DNA of 64,000 bases from Megalopta genalis. Its lineage: Eukaryota > Arthropoda > Insecta > Hymenoptera > Halictidae. The notes beneath the pieces were generated by a model. The model had not been told where the DNA came from. It did not search any database and was given only the letters and a program-made list of their open reading frames with translations. The DNA is taken from NCBI RefSeq assembly GCF_051020955.1, contig NC_135026.1:7726501-7790500 (forward strand), given 5' to 3'. Position 1 is the first letter of the stretch. Each line of letters begins with the position of its first letter. This document shows, in pieces, positions 35,116-45,790 of this stretch. The position numbers and the translations under genes are program-made.

Positions 35116-36072
35116 CGATATTTATGAAAGGAAATTTCTATCGAAGTAAAACAACATAGACGAACGTTACAATATTCATAAACATCTACAAATCCGTTTG
35201 TAAACGTACACAGCATTTATTCTAAAATAATAAAAAAGAAACATTATCGCTTCGTCCCGTTGCCGCCAAAAGCGAACGAAACAATTTCGGTCAGCCATCT
35301 AGGTCCACGGAAGCGCTTCACTGCGCGGCGTCTGGAATAAGGCGAACGTCGGCGGAACAGGCTGCTCGGGAGACGAGCGCGAAGAGACCGAGAAAGCGGA
35401 CCCGTAGGATCCCGGCCGTGCGGCGAGAAAGAGCGGGCGGGCGGAGTGGGGGTAGCGAGCAAGAGGGACGGAGAGAAAGATTTAAAGGGAGACGCGGAGC
35501 GAGGAAGCAACGGAAGGGACCGGGCTCGCGGTAGACGAAGCCATTTACGGGCACGTAAGCGGTTTCCATTGTCTATGGAAGGTATAATGGAGTAATCTCG
35601 CGGTGATGCGCCGCCACCGAGGCCGATATTCAAATTACGCGCCTCTTACAAGTATATACACGGAACCGCTATACCGACCCTTCCGGTCAGGAGCGGCGCG
35701 GCGCGGCGCGGAACGATGGAGGAGGACCACGGCCGGGCCACGGGATATCACGGACCCTCGACAGGGCCGTAGTGGTGGCCGGAGAGAACTACGGTCCGCG
35801 TTATCGACCAGTAACGCGGCGACCAGGCTAATATACAATTAGCGATATCACGGCACGTAATACGAACTGCCCGCGTTTCTGACCGGGCTTCTGGAGCTCG
35901 GGCTATCGAGTTTCCGGCCGCGATCGAGTCACGAACGCGACCAGCCCTGCCGGCCAATCCCGCCGAAAACAAGGACCAAAGCCGCAGGAGACCGTCGAGA
36001 ACATCTTCGCGGCGAAAAGTGAACCGACGCTACGATCCATCGCTTTCTGATTTGATGCGGCGGATAGGTGAC
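35116..36072. other. GC-rich unique sequence
   Basis: 35240-35980 is GC-rich with frames of up to 129 codons overlapping on both strands, and no recognisable domain. It includes a GGCGCGGCGCGGCGCGG run near 35695. A promoter-type GC island is possible. Confidence 0.35.
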
Positions 36073-36144
36073 CCAATTACTGCGCACGGTCCAATTACTG
36101 TGCCCGACCCAATTATTGCGCCAGTTCTAATTTCTGTGCCAGCG
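36073..36144. repeat. 18-bp tandem repeat, four units
   Basis: Units start at 36073, 36091, 36109 and 36127, each following a CCAATTACTGTGCCnnnn-like pattern. Each of the first three carries a CCAAT word. A single related word is at 33190. Confidence 0.85.
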
Positions 36145-36269
36145 GTTTGAAAACGCGCAGAAGAAAAATTGTTTCATATAGAAATGTATTGTTTATATTT
36201 TTTTTGTGCTGTTTTGCTGTTTAAATGTAGTGAATATTTTTCAATCGATTATTCTTCAACGGCTCTGAC

Positions 36270-36840
36270 GATTGTATAATCATCTAACGTTGTGAACTAT
36301 ATTATTGTCTAATGTAATAAATTGTGTAATTATTTAATGTTATTATGAATTGTATAATTGTCTAACGTTTTTATGAATTGCATAATTATCTAACATTGTG
36401 TATGAATTGCGTAATTATATAATGTCATTATAAGTTGTATAATTATCTAACGTTGTTATAATTTGTATTATTGTTTAACGTAATAAATTTTACAATCTTC
36501 TGATGTATAATAATAGATTGTATAATAATAGTCTAATATAATAAAATATATAAATACATAATGCAACAAATTTTATAATTATCTAACATTGTTATAAATT
36601 GTATTATTGTCCAACGTAATAAATTTTACAATCATCTAATGTATAATAATAGATTTTATAATGGTCTAATGCAATAAAATCTATAAATGTCTACTACAAT
36701 AAATTCCATAATTATGTAACGTTGTTATAAATCGCATCGTTGTCCAACATAATAAATTTAAAAATCGTTCAACGTTATAAATCGTACAATCGTCCGCCAC
36801 AATAAATTACATAATTTTAAAATGTACAATAGATTTACTC
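36270..36840. repeat. AT-rich degenerate tandem repeat
   Basis: Words like ATTATCTAACGTTGTTATAA and ATTGTATTATTGTCCAACGT followed by AATAAATTTTACAATC recur with a variable period of about 30-60 bp. Confidence 0.8.
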
Positions 36841-37431
36841 TCATATATCATCGTAACCTTTGTCTGTTTTATTGCAACTTTTACCTGTTATTCAACGAAC
36901 TTCGGAAAAACAACCGGGTAGATTTTATTTGCAATACTCCATGCCCCGATCGGTGTATGATTTATTTAAAGTCCGGACGGTCAATGTACGAGGCATGGTA
37001 AACACTACAAACTTGTTAATCCTACGTGTCTTGAATTAGTATGTTTATTCTATGTATTTGAGAATGTCCGAACGGCGCGTGTACTAAATTCACGCGTACA
37101 CTTTAAATTACAGTAAACCCGGTTTTTAGAAAGCAGATCCTGAACTCGTCTGATTTATAACAACGTCGAACCGATCAGGCCCTAAAACTGCCTGTCTCGT
37201 GTCTCTTAGTAATAACAATAATAACTGAATTTATTTGGACATTTTACGATTTTGTTTGAAATGTATGCTTATTTTATTTCATAGGAAATAGTTACCGTTT
37301 TATGAAAGATTTACTGAAGAATTTCAACAAGAGTTTTCAATTGGTGCACTGAGGTCATAAGTGACGCCAACAGTGTATGTATTATATAATGAGGGATTAA
37401 TTTATATTATTATATAATGAGGGGTTCCTGA
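36841..37431. other. Unannotated unique sequence
   Basis: AT-rich to mixed sequence. I see no feature. Confidence 0.45.
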
Positions 37432-37750
37432 AGTAATTTCAAGCAACTTTTTCCTTTACGAAAATTTTCTCCGAGGCATCGTTAGCGAGTTATTAACGAA
37501 AAACGCTGACCAATGAGAGGCAAGATCAACTGGCGCGAGGCGGCCGAGTCAATGAGCGGAACTGGGCTTCGTCCGCTCGTTGGCGCGGCCGTCGCGCACC
37601 AGCCGAGCGCGCCTCTCATTGGTCAGCGTTCTTTGCTAATAATTCGATAACGGAGCCTCGGAGGAAATTTTCGTAAAGGAAAAAGTTGCTTGAAATGGCC
37701 TCAGCAATCCCTCAGTTCTCGATTTTCGGTAACTTTTCGAACATCCTATA
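37432..37750. mobile_element. CCAAT-arm MITE family, copy 4
   Basis: Arms run from GTTCCTGAAGTAATTTCAAG through GACCAATGAGAGGC. They return from GCCTCTCATTGGTCAGCG through GGAGCCTCGGAGG and GGAAAAAGTTGCTTGAAATG to CCTCAGCAATCC. The arms are nearly identical. The outer end is degenerate (TTTTCGAACATCCTATA). There is no coding sequence. Confidence 0.88.
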
Positions 37751-38689
37751 TTTCGATCAAGCCAATCGTACGATATAAACTATTTTCATAATTCCTTGTT
37801 CAATCGTTTCATATACCGCGTACAAAAAAACAATCCCTCAAAAATGTCACGGAAAAGTAAATTTGAGTATAATGGCAAAATTAAGAAAAAATATCTCAAC
37901 GCTAATACAGTAAACTAGTCCCTTAAACATTAAAAAGAAATCCAAGCGATTAAGTACCGGTTTGAAGGAAAATGTATTTTGCGCCCGAATACTTTTGCCC
38001 TCCACTGTACTATCGCGTTGGCCAATAAATCATTGCGTATTTTCGCAACAGATGGCAATACAGAAACAAGTCGTTGCGTTTTTTCCCCCAATAGATGGCA
38101 ACGCAGAATATCGCAATGCCCTATTGGCGAAGCCAACGCTCTCGCTCTCAGAAATTGCTAACGAAACGATGGGAACGGTTGGCCTGTCTGGCCGGATAAC
38201 CATCAAACGCGGCGTGTTTCCTTAAAGAAGATGGAAAGCTAGATTCGAATGGAAGGACGTGGGGTTATAGCGGCGCGGTTGCAATGGCTGCGCCGGTCGT
38301 GCATCGGTCGCGTCCAGGACACCCCCCCCCCCCCTCCTCCAGTTGGCTGCGCGGCCGTGCATCCCTCTGGAATATTAATATGACGCGAAATATTATAAGC
38401 CGCGACAGTCGACGCCGCGGGAATACTAAATATTATCCTGCAGGACTCGGCGCGGCGCGGCGCGACGCTCTGCCTCGGTCTGCCCTCTCTCCTGTTAGCG
38501 CTTGCATTTTGCTCTTGCCGGGAACCTGCAGGCTACGGCCGGGGCCCATACGTGCGCCGCGATACACGGTGATAAACTACCCACCCGGCGTATCGCCATT
38601 TCTCCCCGGCGCCGTAAAAACAGCTCGTAAACTTGACCGTACCGAATGAAATCATGCTCCATTATGCCACCGAAATTCTGCGCGACCCC
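37751..38689. other. Unannotated sequence
   Basis: It contains a Tc1-like end (37975-38009) and two GATGGCAA words 43 bp apart (38052 and 38095) inside an imperfect tandem repeat. There is a polyC run at 38320-38333 and a GC-rich patch (38280-38640). The 121-codon plus frame is not recognisable. Confidence 0.4.
37975..38009 (-). mobile_element. Tc1/mariner-like terminal end
   Basis: The minus strand from 38009 reads TACAGTGGAGGGCAAAAGTA followed by TTCGGGCGCAAAATA. TA, then CAGTG...CAAAAGTATT, is typical of Tc1-type inverted ends. No matching left end was found close by, so it is probably a solo remnant. Confidence 0.5.
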
Positions 38690-39305
38690 CCGTCTCTCCT
38701 ATCGATCCCCGGAATCTTCTCGCGAGAAATGCCGGTTTTTGCTCGATTCGAATGCACCTTGTCCGGTCGGACGCGCGACAGAAACTCTGCGCGGAGTTCT
38801 CGCCGAATTGAACAATTTTTCGCGGGAACGGGAACTTTTTCCGGGTTTCAAAATTAGAATGATAATACGTACGGCGAAAATTCTGGAAAAATTCTGAGAC
38901 ACGGCAAACACCCGAATACATTCTACGCGACTCGTGTCAGATTTTTAAATCGAAAATTCTACTTGGGAAAAATCGAAAACCTGAGAAAAATCGAGAGGTG
39001 AATTTTTTCCGACATTTTGGAGTTTCGAAAACAGGCTCGTAATGTACGGCGAAAATTCTGAAAAAATTCTGAGACATGGAAAATATTCAAATACATTTTG
39101 CGCGGCTCGTGTCAGATTTTTAAACTGAAAATTCTACTTGAGAACAATCGAAAACCTCGAAAAATCGAGATAAATGAAGATTTTTAGTGGAAATTTACCA
39201 CTGACTAGATTTATATTTTTACAGTAACAATATACTGTCGTAAGCATTGTCTCCGAATTTTTTCAGATTTTTCGATCTGGTGCGCCATAGTTAAACAAAG
39301 ATAGA
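38690..39305. repeat. Left arm of a 3.4-kb inverted structure
   Basis: This arm pairs with 41425-42055. Matching words include CGTAATGTACGGCGAAAATT against AATTTTCGCTGTACATTACG, TCAGATTTTTAAACTGAAAA against TTTTCAGTTTAAAAATCTGA, and ACAGTAACAATATACTGTCG against CGACCGTATATTGTTACTGC. Within the arm, a sub-block (TACGGCGAAAATTCTG..AAAAATTCTGAGACA) occurs twice, at 38869 and 39046. Confidence 0.85.
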
Positions 39306-40020
39306 AATCGATTCTAACGACCTTTCTCTCGCGGGAAACTAATTTTCTTCTACAACAATTTTCATACAACAAGCTCCGTTAATTCTTATTAATTTCATAA
39401 TTAGATTTCAAATTTTTCGGCACATTTTTCTCAATATTTACATTTATAATAATAATATTTACATTCATTTAATTTTATGAAGACAATGTTAAATGAAAAA
39501 TTTGTTTCAGCGAGTAAGATATTTCGACCAACAAGAGAACACCGCAAAAGAAAAGCAAAAACAGTAATTCCGAGGATGTCAAAATTCGTCGACGACGAAG
39601 GATAACTCTGAAAAACCATGATCGCCCATCTGTAGCACGTTACCCTAAGTCAAAAGCCTCTTAGAGTAGCCTTGTAACGGACTTAATTTCGACGATAAAG
39701 CGAAAGTTCTACGTGGAAGTCTGCGCGGATGAACTTCGGCCTGCCACGGCGGGAAATCGGCTCGCAGCTGGAAATAGTCGCGGTGCGGTTTCGACGTGGA
39801 TCCGCGCGAGATGCAACCCGTTAAGGGATTATAAATCGACCGGTTGGATCAACAAGTCACGGCGGATTGAAACGTGCGAAGAAACCCGAGGACCCGACAG
39901 GGAACGGCAAACTTTCTCGGGCGGGGAACTCGCGATCGTGTTCCGAGCTACTGACGGAAGCCGGAGGAAATTTTGGGACCCAACTTGCTCGGCTAGTCTT
40001 TATCTTTCTCTCGAGATTTT
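39306..40020. other. Unannotated sequence inside the inverted structure
   Basis: The first half is AT-rich and the second mixed, with a 107-codon plus frame that is not recognisable. Confidence 0.4.
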
Positions 40021-40970
40021 TTCTTCCGCGGCTTAATGGAGTTCAACGAATCCCAAGAAGCTGCGTGAAGAAGTCGAGTGGAGGGGGTAGAATTTTAAAA
40101 TATAATACTAATTGTTAATACTGATAATAATAATTGTCGATACTTACAGTTCCTTGCATGTTACAAAAGCTTTTGACGTAAATTAATTAAATCCTCGGCC
40201 TTGTGATGAATATTTAAAGTGTGGTAAGGACGTTAAAAATTGTTTATAAATGTAACTTCCTCTCCGATTTTAATAACATTTAAAGACGATACAGAGCTTT
40301 ATATCGTGAACAACTTTTTCCTTTGCAAGAAACCGCGATCTCCTTTTGTTTCTGAGATATTTGAAAAAGAGTGTAGACCTAACCCAGACCTAACCGAGAC
40401 CTAACTCGGACCTAACCGCCTCGATTAGCCTAGTCGCGGTGTTTCTCTCGCGTTTCTTCTTGCTCCGGTCAATGGAGTTCAACGAGTACCAAGATGCTGT
40501 GCAAAGTAGTTAAGTGGAGGGGGTAGAATTTCTAAAAATAATATTAATTGTTAACATTTACAGTTCCGTGCATGTTACAAAGCTTACAAAGCATGTTACA
40601 AAAGTTTTCGACAAAAATTAATTAAATCCTCGGTCTGGGGATGAATATTTCAACCTCGGTAAGAATGTTAGAAATTGTTTATTAATGTGTCTTCCTCTCC
40701 GATTTTAATAATATTTAAACACGATACAGAACTTTATATTGCAAACAACTTTTTCCGTTGTAAGAATTCGTGATCTCCTTTTGTTTCCGAGATATTTGAA
40801 AAAGAGTGTAGACCTAACCAAGACCTAACCGAGACCTAACCCAGACCTAACCGCCTTGGTTAGCCTAGTCGCGGTGTTTCTCTCGCGTTTCGTCTTCCTC
40901 CGCTTAATGGAGTTCAACGAGTCCCAAGATACCGGGCGAAGAAATCGAGTGGTGGGGGTAGAATCGATAG
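40021..40970. repeat. ~436-bp tandem duplication containing CTAACC repeat
   Basis: TTAATGGAGTTCAACGA-type words occur at about 40035, 40471 and 40906, giving a period of 435-436 bp. There are two full units and a truncated third. Each full unit includes a CTAACC-family block (GAGATATTTGAAAAAGAGTG, then repeated AGACCTAACC). It lies between the arms at 38.7 and 41.4 kb. Confidence 0.9.
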
Positions 40971-41424
40971 GGTGCGCCGCGGTTAAATTAGAAAACTCTC
41001 CGTAGCCGGGAATATTTAAATTAGGTGAACGCCCAGCCGGAGGAGCTGCCCGTAACGAGCCGGATGAGCGATCGAGAGTTTTCGGAGGTCCTGGCGAGCC
41101 GGGTGCTGCGTGTCCTCGAGATCCAGCGAGGGCGACACGCTCTTCGCCCTCGGCATTCCGGATCCATTCGAAACAATTTCGCCGAGGGGAACCGAAACTG
41201 CGGAACCGCTCCCTCTAACTGGGCTTTATTGCTTAATAACGTATTCAATACACTCTCGTGTTCGATTCGCCTAGACCGTCTAGACGATAACGGGCCGGGA
41301 TACACGGAATCCTTGCTATATGTGGCCAGGAACGTTACCGGAACCCACAGGGCGCTCTATTCGCGTATTTCCCCAAATTGTAGTCGCAAAAAGTCTGGCT
41401 CCAATTACGGAGCATGTAATTGGA
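40971..41424. other. Unannotated unique sequence
   Basis: Mixed GC-rich sequence with frames of 94 codons (minus) and up to 167 codons (plus, running into the right arm). No domain is recognised. Confidence 0.35.
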
Positions 41425-42055
41425 TATTTTTTTCAGCATGGCGCGCCGGATTGAAAAATCTGAAAATATTCGTAAACAATGCCTACGACCGTATATTGTT
41501 ACTGCAAAAATATAAATCTGGTCGTTGATAAGTTTCCATATAAAATCTACATTTTCCTCGATCTTTTGGAGGTTTTTGATTTTTCGCAAGTAGCATTTTC
41601 AGTTTAAAAATCTGACACGAATTACAGAGACAAATTACATTTGGGTGTTTACCATGTTTCAGCATTTTTTCAGAATTTTCGCTGTACATTACGAGGCTGC
41701 TTTCGAAACACCAAAATTGCGGAAAACGATTTTTAAAAAACTCACTTCTCGTGAAAAATTTTTAATTTCCGAAAATTCTGGGTCACTGTCAGAACAGAGT
41801 TTCTGCCGTATATGCTCGATGAGGTAGATTCGAATCAAGCAGAAAAATGTATTTTTTGAAATCTCGAAAAAATTGTTTCCCATTTTTTTTTAACTATGAC
41901 GCACCAAATAGAAGAATCTAAGAAAATTCATAAACCATGCTGATGAAAATACATTGTCACTGTAAAAATATAGATCTGGTCGCTCTTAAATTTCCATCTG
42001 AAATCCGCAGTTTCTTCGATTTTTTTTGAGGTTTTTGACTTTTCACAGAGTCTGT
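41425..42055. repeat. Right arm of the 3.4-kb inverted structure
   Basis: Inverted relative to 38690-39305. The block around GCGCCGGATTGAAAAATCTG recurs as a second diverged copy at about 41878-42055 (GACGCACCAAATAGAAGAAT). The right arm is therefore partly tandem, like the left arm. Confidence 0.85.
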
Positions 42056-42086
42056 GGAAAGAGGGCGCTAGAGTCTGTCAAATCCG

Positions 42087-42101
42087 CCAACAGGTGGCGC
42101 T
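42087..42101 (+). promoter_or_regulatory. CTCF-like motif
   Basis: CCAACAGGTGGCGCT fits CCASYAGRKGGCRS at 13 of 14 positions. AGGGCGCTAGAG lies 25 bp upstream and TGGCGCCACTGG 15 bp downstream. Occupancy is unproven. Confidence 0.45.
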
Positions 42102-42190
42102 AAATAATGGCGCCACTGGAAAGGTCTTCTAGCAGGCCCAGCTCGAAACTCTCATTGTCTTTTCCTCATCATTCACAGCGCCGCCAAAAC

Positions 42191-42575
42191 TACAGGATAT
42201 CCTATAGTGTGGTGTCCTGAGTGTCTAGGGTGATTCCTGAGGTCATTTCGAGTAACTTTCTCCTTAGCGAAAATGCAATCCGCAGCCCCGTTTACGAGTT
42301 ATTAACGAAAAAGGCTAACCAATCAAGGAGCGAGTACCGCTGGCGCCTCGCCGTCGCGGCCAGTACCGCGTCGCGACGGCCGGCAGTGGTCACGTAGGCG
42401 AGGCGTTAGCCGCACGCGACCTCTCATTGGTCAGCGTTTTTCGCTAATAACTCGTAAACGAAGCCGCGGATTAAATTTTCGCTAAGGAAAAAGTTACTTG
42501 AAATGACCTCAGGAATCATCTCTGATAATAATTAGAATATTTATTCCCATTAACATAATTATGGGCCACCCCGTA
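42191..42575. mobile_element. CCAAT-arm MITE family, copy 5, with both outer ends
   Basis: This is the best-preserved copy. Inner arms of about 95 bp start GATTCCTGAGGTCATTTCGA (42232) and end TCAAGT-type complement through CCTCAGGAATC (42518). The inner parts ACCAATCAAGG and CTCATTGGTCAGCG flank a GC-rich centre. The outer left end TACAGGATATCC (42191) and outer right end TATGGGCCACCCCGTA (42575) form a second TIR layer. It has no coding sequence. Confidence 0.85.
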
Positions 42576-44514
42576 TACAAAGCAGATTACAATCTTCTCT
42601 TTTCTTTGCGTTTTTTCTTCTCAGAGATCGTAGATCCCGACAGAAGGAAACAATAAATTACTGTGGCGCGAACGTATCGACGATCAATTAGTCGCCGAGG
42701 CAATTGAAAATTCTCAAACGCGGAATTGCCTCGCCGGCGACGATAGTTAGCGGTGGTGATGTCATTAGGCTTGTCAGGCTGGTCGGAACCGATCCCGCGT
42801 TCACAACGAAAATTACGAATTAGTTCGGACCGCGATACAGTTTTGTTAGGTAAGCGTTATTACTGTATTAACAGGCCTCGTTAATGATGCCGTGTCGCGT
42901 ACCACTTTCTATGGTCGTGTAACCGTAATAACGTGCATCAGCCTGCAACACTGCGAGCCCCCGTGACCCCTTCCCCCCGTCTCTCGGCAACGTCCCACCG
43001 CCGCCCACCGAGGATGATTAATATCGCACGCTGTCCGACGATAATACCGTTACAGTAACTTTACGGTAATTATTCCTGCAGCCCGATGGATTATTTTCTA
43101 TCGAACGAACAACTAGACCCGTTGCATCATTAAATTGCCGTAATTCGGCCGGCTTCCCGACTAACCCCACCCCCCACCCCCGGAAATATCACTGCGCAGC
43201 ATCGATAAATTTGATTCCTACTTTATCTAACTATGACACAGTCGCAAAAAAAAAGAAAGCTTGACACCGTTCGCGATTGTATCTTGCGACGGAATTGATA
43301 CGAATGTTTATTAATTTTAATTTATTAATTAATATAATTTAATTTAATCTTTATTTTCCGAAAAATCTGCGATTTTGTCTCTCTTTTCTTTTTGGTCTCG
43401 AAAGCGCAGTTTTCCGAGCATTTCTCCCGTCGTCGGCGGCCGCGTAAAATTTTGAGAAAAATCTGGCGCGTTTCGGATCGCGAGTCGCGCGTTGCAGAAT
43501 TTTTGCAGAATTTTCAGCCGCGAACTGCGGCCGCGAAAAATGGCGGAACCGTAGATCACAAAAATCGCAGACTTTGCAAAAATGAATATTGTAATATTTC
43601 GCATTGAAAATCGGCTTGGCCGAGGATGTTACCCGACGTCGACGGTTCGAAAAACCAATCGAAGGGCCAAGGGCTCGGCTTGCGGGGGCCGGGGTCTGCA
43701 AGAATCCGGTTCTCAATTAGCGCGATTAACTTTCGAGTTCGGCGACTGTTCCGCCGCTTCGTTAGACGCATAACAGATATCGGATAACCCGAGGATAAGA
43801 CGCGGCCCGGGAACTTCCGTCGCGGGTAGAGGCGTGTCGGAAGAGGGCGGCAGAACGAGAACGAAAACGAGACTGAATTCAGCGGGCCGGGGAGCGGTGG
43901 AGGGGGGAGGGGAGGCAGCGGCATCTTACGCGATCAGACTTCATAAGCAACCGGAGCTGCTCCAGTCTTCGAAAGCAAACAGCCTCGCGCAACCGGCTCC
44001 CTATCCGCGGCGCCCCCCCCCCCTCCCTTTAACCTCTGGTCCCTCAAAGTTCCAACTCGCCCTCGGGACCTCGGAATCCTTCGTCTCAAATCCTCCGGCG
44101 CAGATGATGCCACGGGTGCGCCACGGCACACCCCGATATTTTATATTCACCTCAAATCATGCATATTTAATCGCGGAAGCGGCTCGAGCTGCTCGAAGAG
44201 TTAATCGCGGGCCACGGTGGAGCCTCAGAATCGACCTCCCTCCCCTGCCCCACCGGTATCTTGCGGGTTCCCTTTTCACCGCCGGGGCCGGCAATCTGCA
44301 TTGTTTCGCGAAATTGGCGCGCTGCAATCGCTGCGAGAACGCGAAACTTTTTAGCAGATTGTGATCCGAGCGCGTTCCTCGGCACATTGGCGTCCGAAAT
44401 CGGCACCAATGCTATTTCTCGTTTCGCCAGGGTGCCGCGCCAATGTTATTTTTGACTGAGAGTAATCGCGGCGTTTGGAAGCACGAACGTTGTCTTTTAA
44501 TTCTAAAATCAATC
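42576..44514. other. Unannotated sequence, mostly GC-rich
   Basis: 42640-43200 contains TAATTA-type words and is otherwise featureless. 43344-44455 is GC-rich with many overlapping frames (up to 176 codons plus, 122 minus). No domain is recognised. A promoter-type GC island is possible. Confidence 0.35.
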
Positions 44515-44522
44515 ATTTCGTT

Positions 44523-44630
44523 CCAATTAATAATTTCGTGCCAATTGTTAATTTAATACCAATTAATAATTTTGTACTAATTAATCATTTCATAGTGATC
44601 AATAATTTCATACTAATTAATAATTTAGTG
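44523..44630. repeat. 18-bp tandem repeat, six units
   Basis: Units follow CCAATTAATAATTTCGTG with variants, at exact 18-bp spacing from 44523. Most carry AATTAAT cores, so the array presents homeodomain-type AT words in regular phase. Confidence 0.88.
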
Positions 44631-44850
44631 CAAGAAGAATAATTTATCAAAGCGAAAATGAAGCTGCAGAACAGCTCAGGATAATCGCGCGAGTCGCGGC
44701 AAGGGAGGGGATGGTCACGTGACAATCGACGGGAAATAAAGGACATTGGTCCGTTACCACGAAGCAAAGATCTTTTTTTCTAAACAATGTTTTCGCCTAG
44801 GATCAGCGTAACTTACTGTCGTATTTATTTCTGTAGATAGTGCTCCGAGT

Positions 44851-45790
44851 GGGCGTGGCTTCGGTGATGTGAAGTTCCACGGAGCCAGAACGGTGCCACA
44901 CAGAACCATCCGTGTCAAGATCCGCTCTGGACATGATCAACGCATTTCTGGAGATCCTCAATAATTCTTGGAGCGAAGGGTGCGCGATAATTGTGCACAA
45001 TTTTTTCTATTGGTTAAAATTACCTTGTTGGGCGTTGCCAAAAGAGTGAATGTGGCTCTTTTGATCTCTATAAGGAAAGGACGATCTCCAAAGCTATTAT
45101 AAGGCTATACATAAGCAAGAATGAAGGATAAAGAACGGCAACGTCAAGATAAATAGGCGTTGCAGAATCGGTGGGCGTGGCTTCGCAGTATTCAACAGGG
45201 GCCAAGACATTGCCCCACCGGATAACCCAGATACACTTACAAAAAGGATCATCGGAACGACGAAGATTTCGAGTCATCTCGTGGAGCAAAAGAAAATTGT
45301 CAAAACACTTGGGCGTGGCAATAAACTGAGTCGTGGGCGTGGCTATACGGGTCTTGACTGTGCCATGCCATCGTCCCACAGTGGAATCCGCATAACAAAA
45401 AGGGCCATTAAAACCAAGAGAATTTAGAATCAACTTGGAAGAAAGAAAAGTAGGCGTGGCAGTAAGCCGAATAGTGGGCGTGGTCTTGTGGCCCTCGACT
45501 GAGCTCAGTCAGTATTCCATGGAAGAGTTCCTATGCAGGAGGTTGCTATTAGAATGAAAAGGATTGCATTCGGAACGCACGAGGAGGAGAAAAGTGGTGA
45601 AAACAATTGGACGCGACAGTAAGTTAAATTCTAGGCGTGGCATCTCAAGACATTGCCCCGCGGAATAACCCAGATACACCTACAAAAAGGATCATCAGAA
45701 CGACTAAGATTTCGAGTCAACTCGTGGAACAAAAGAAAATTGTCAAAACATGTGGGCGTGGCAGTGGTCTGAGTCGTGGGCGTGGTTTCA
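44851..45790. repeat. ~150-bp tandem repeat with paired GGGCGTGGC boxes
   Basis: Box pairs about 19-24 bp apart lie at 45154/45173, 45311/45335, 45453/45476, 45611/45632 and 45754/45778, with weaker copies at 44851 and 45029. Unit spacing is 141-162 bp. The blocks at about 45210-45345 and 45650-45785 are nearly identical (ATAACCCAGATACAC, AAAAAGGATCATC, GATTTCGAGTCA). A 121-codon minus frame inside is not recognisable and is probably incidental. Confidence 0.88.

Noticed and set aside
43834..44364. Frame of 176 codons, plus strand
   Set aside because: Overlaps minus frames of similar quality and has no recognisable domain or splice context.
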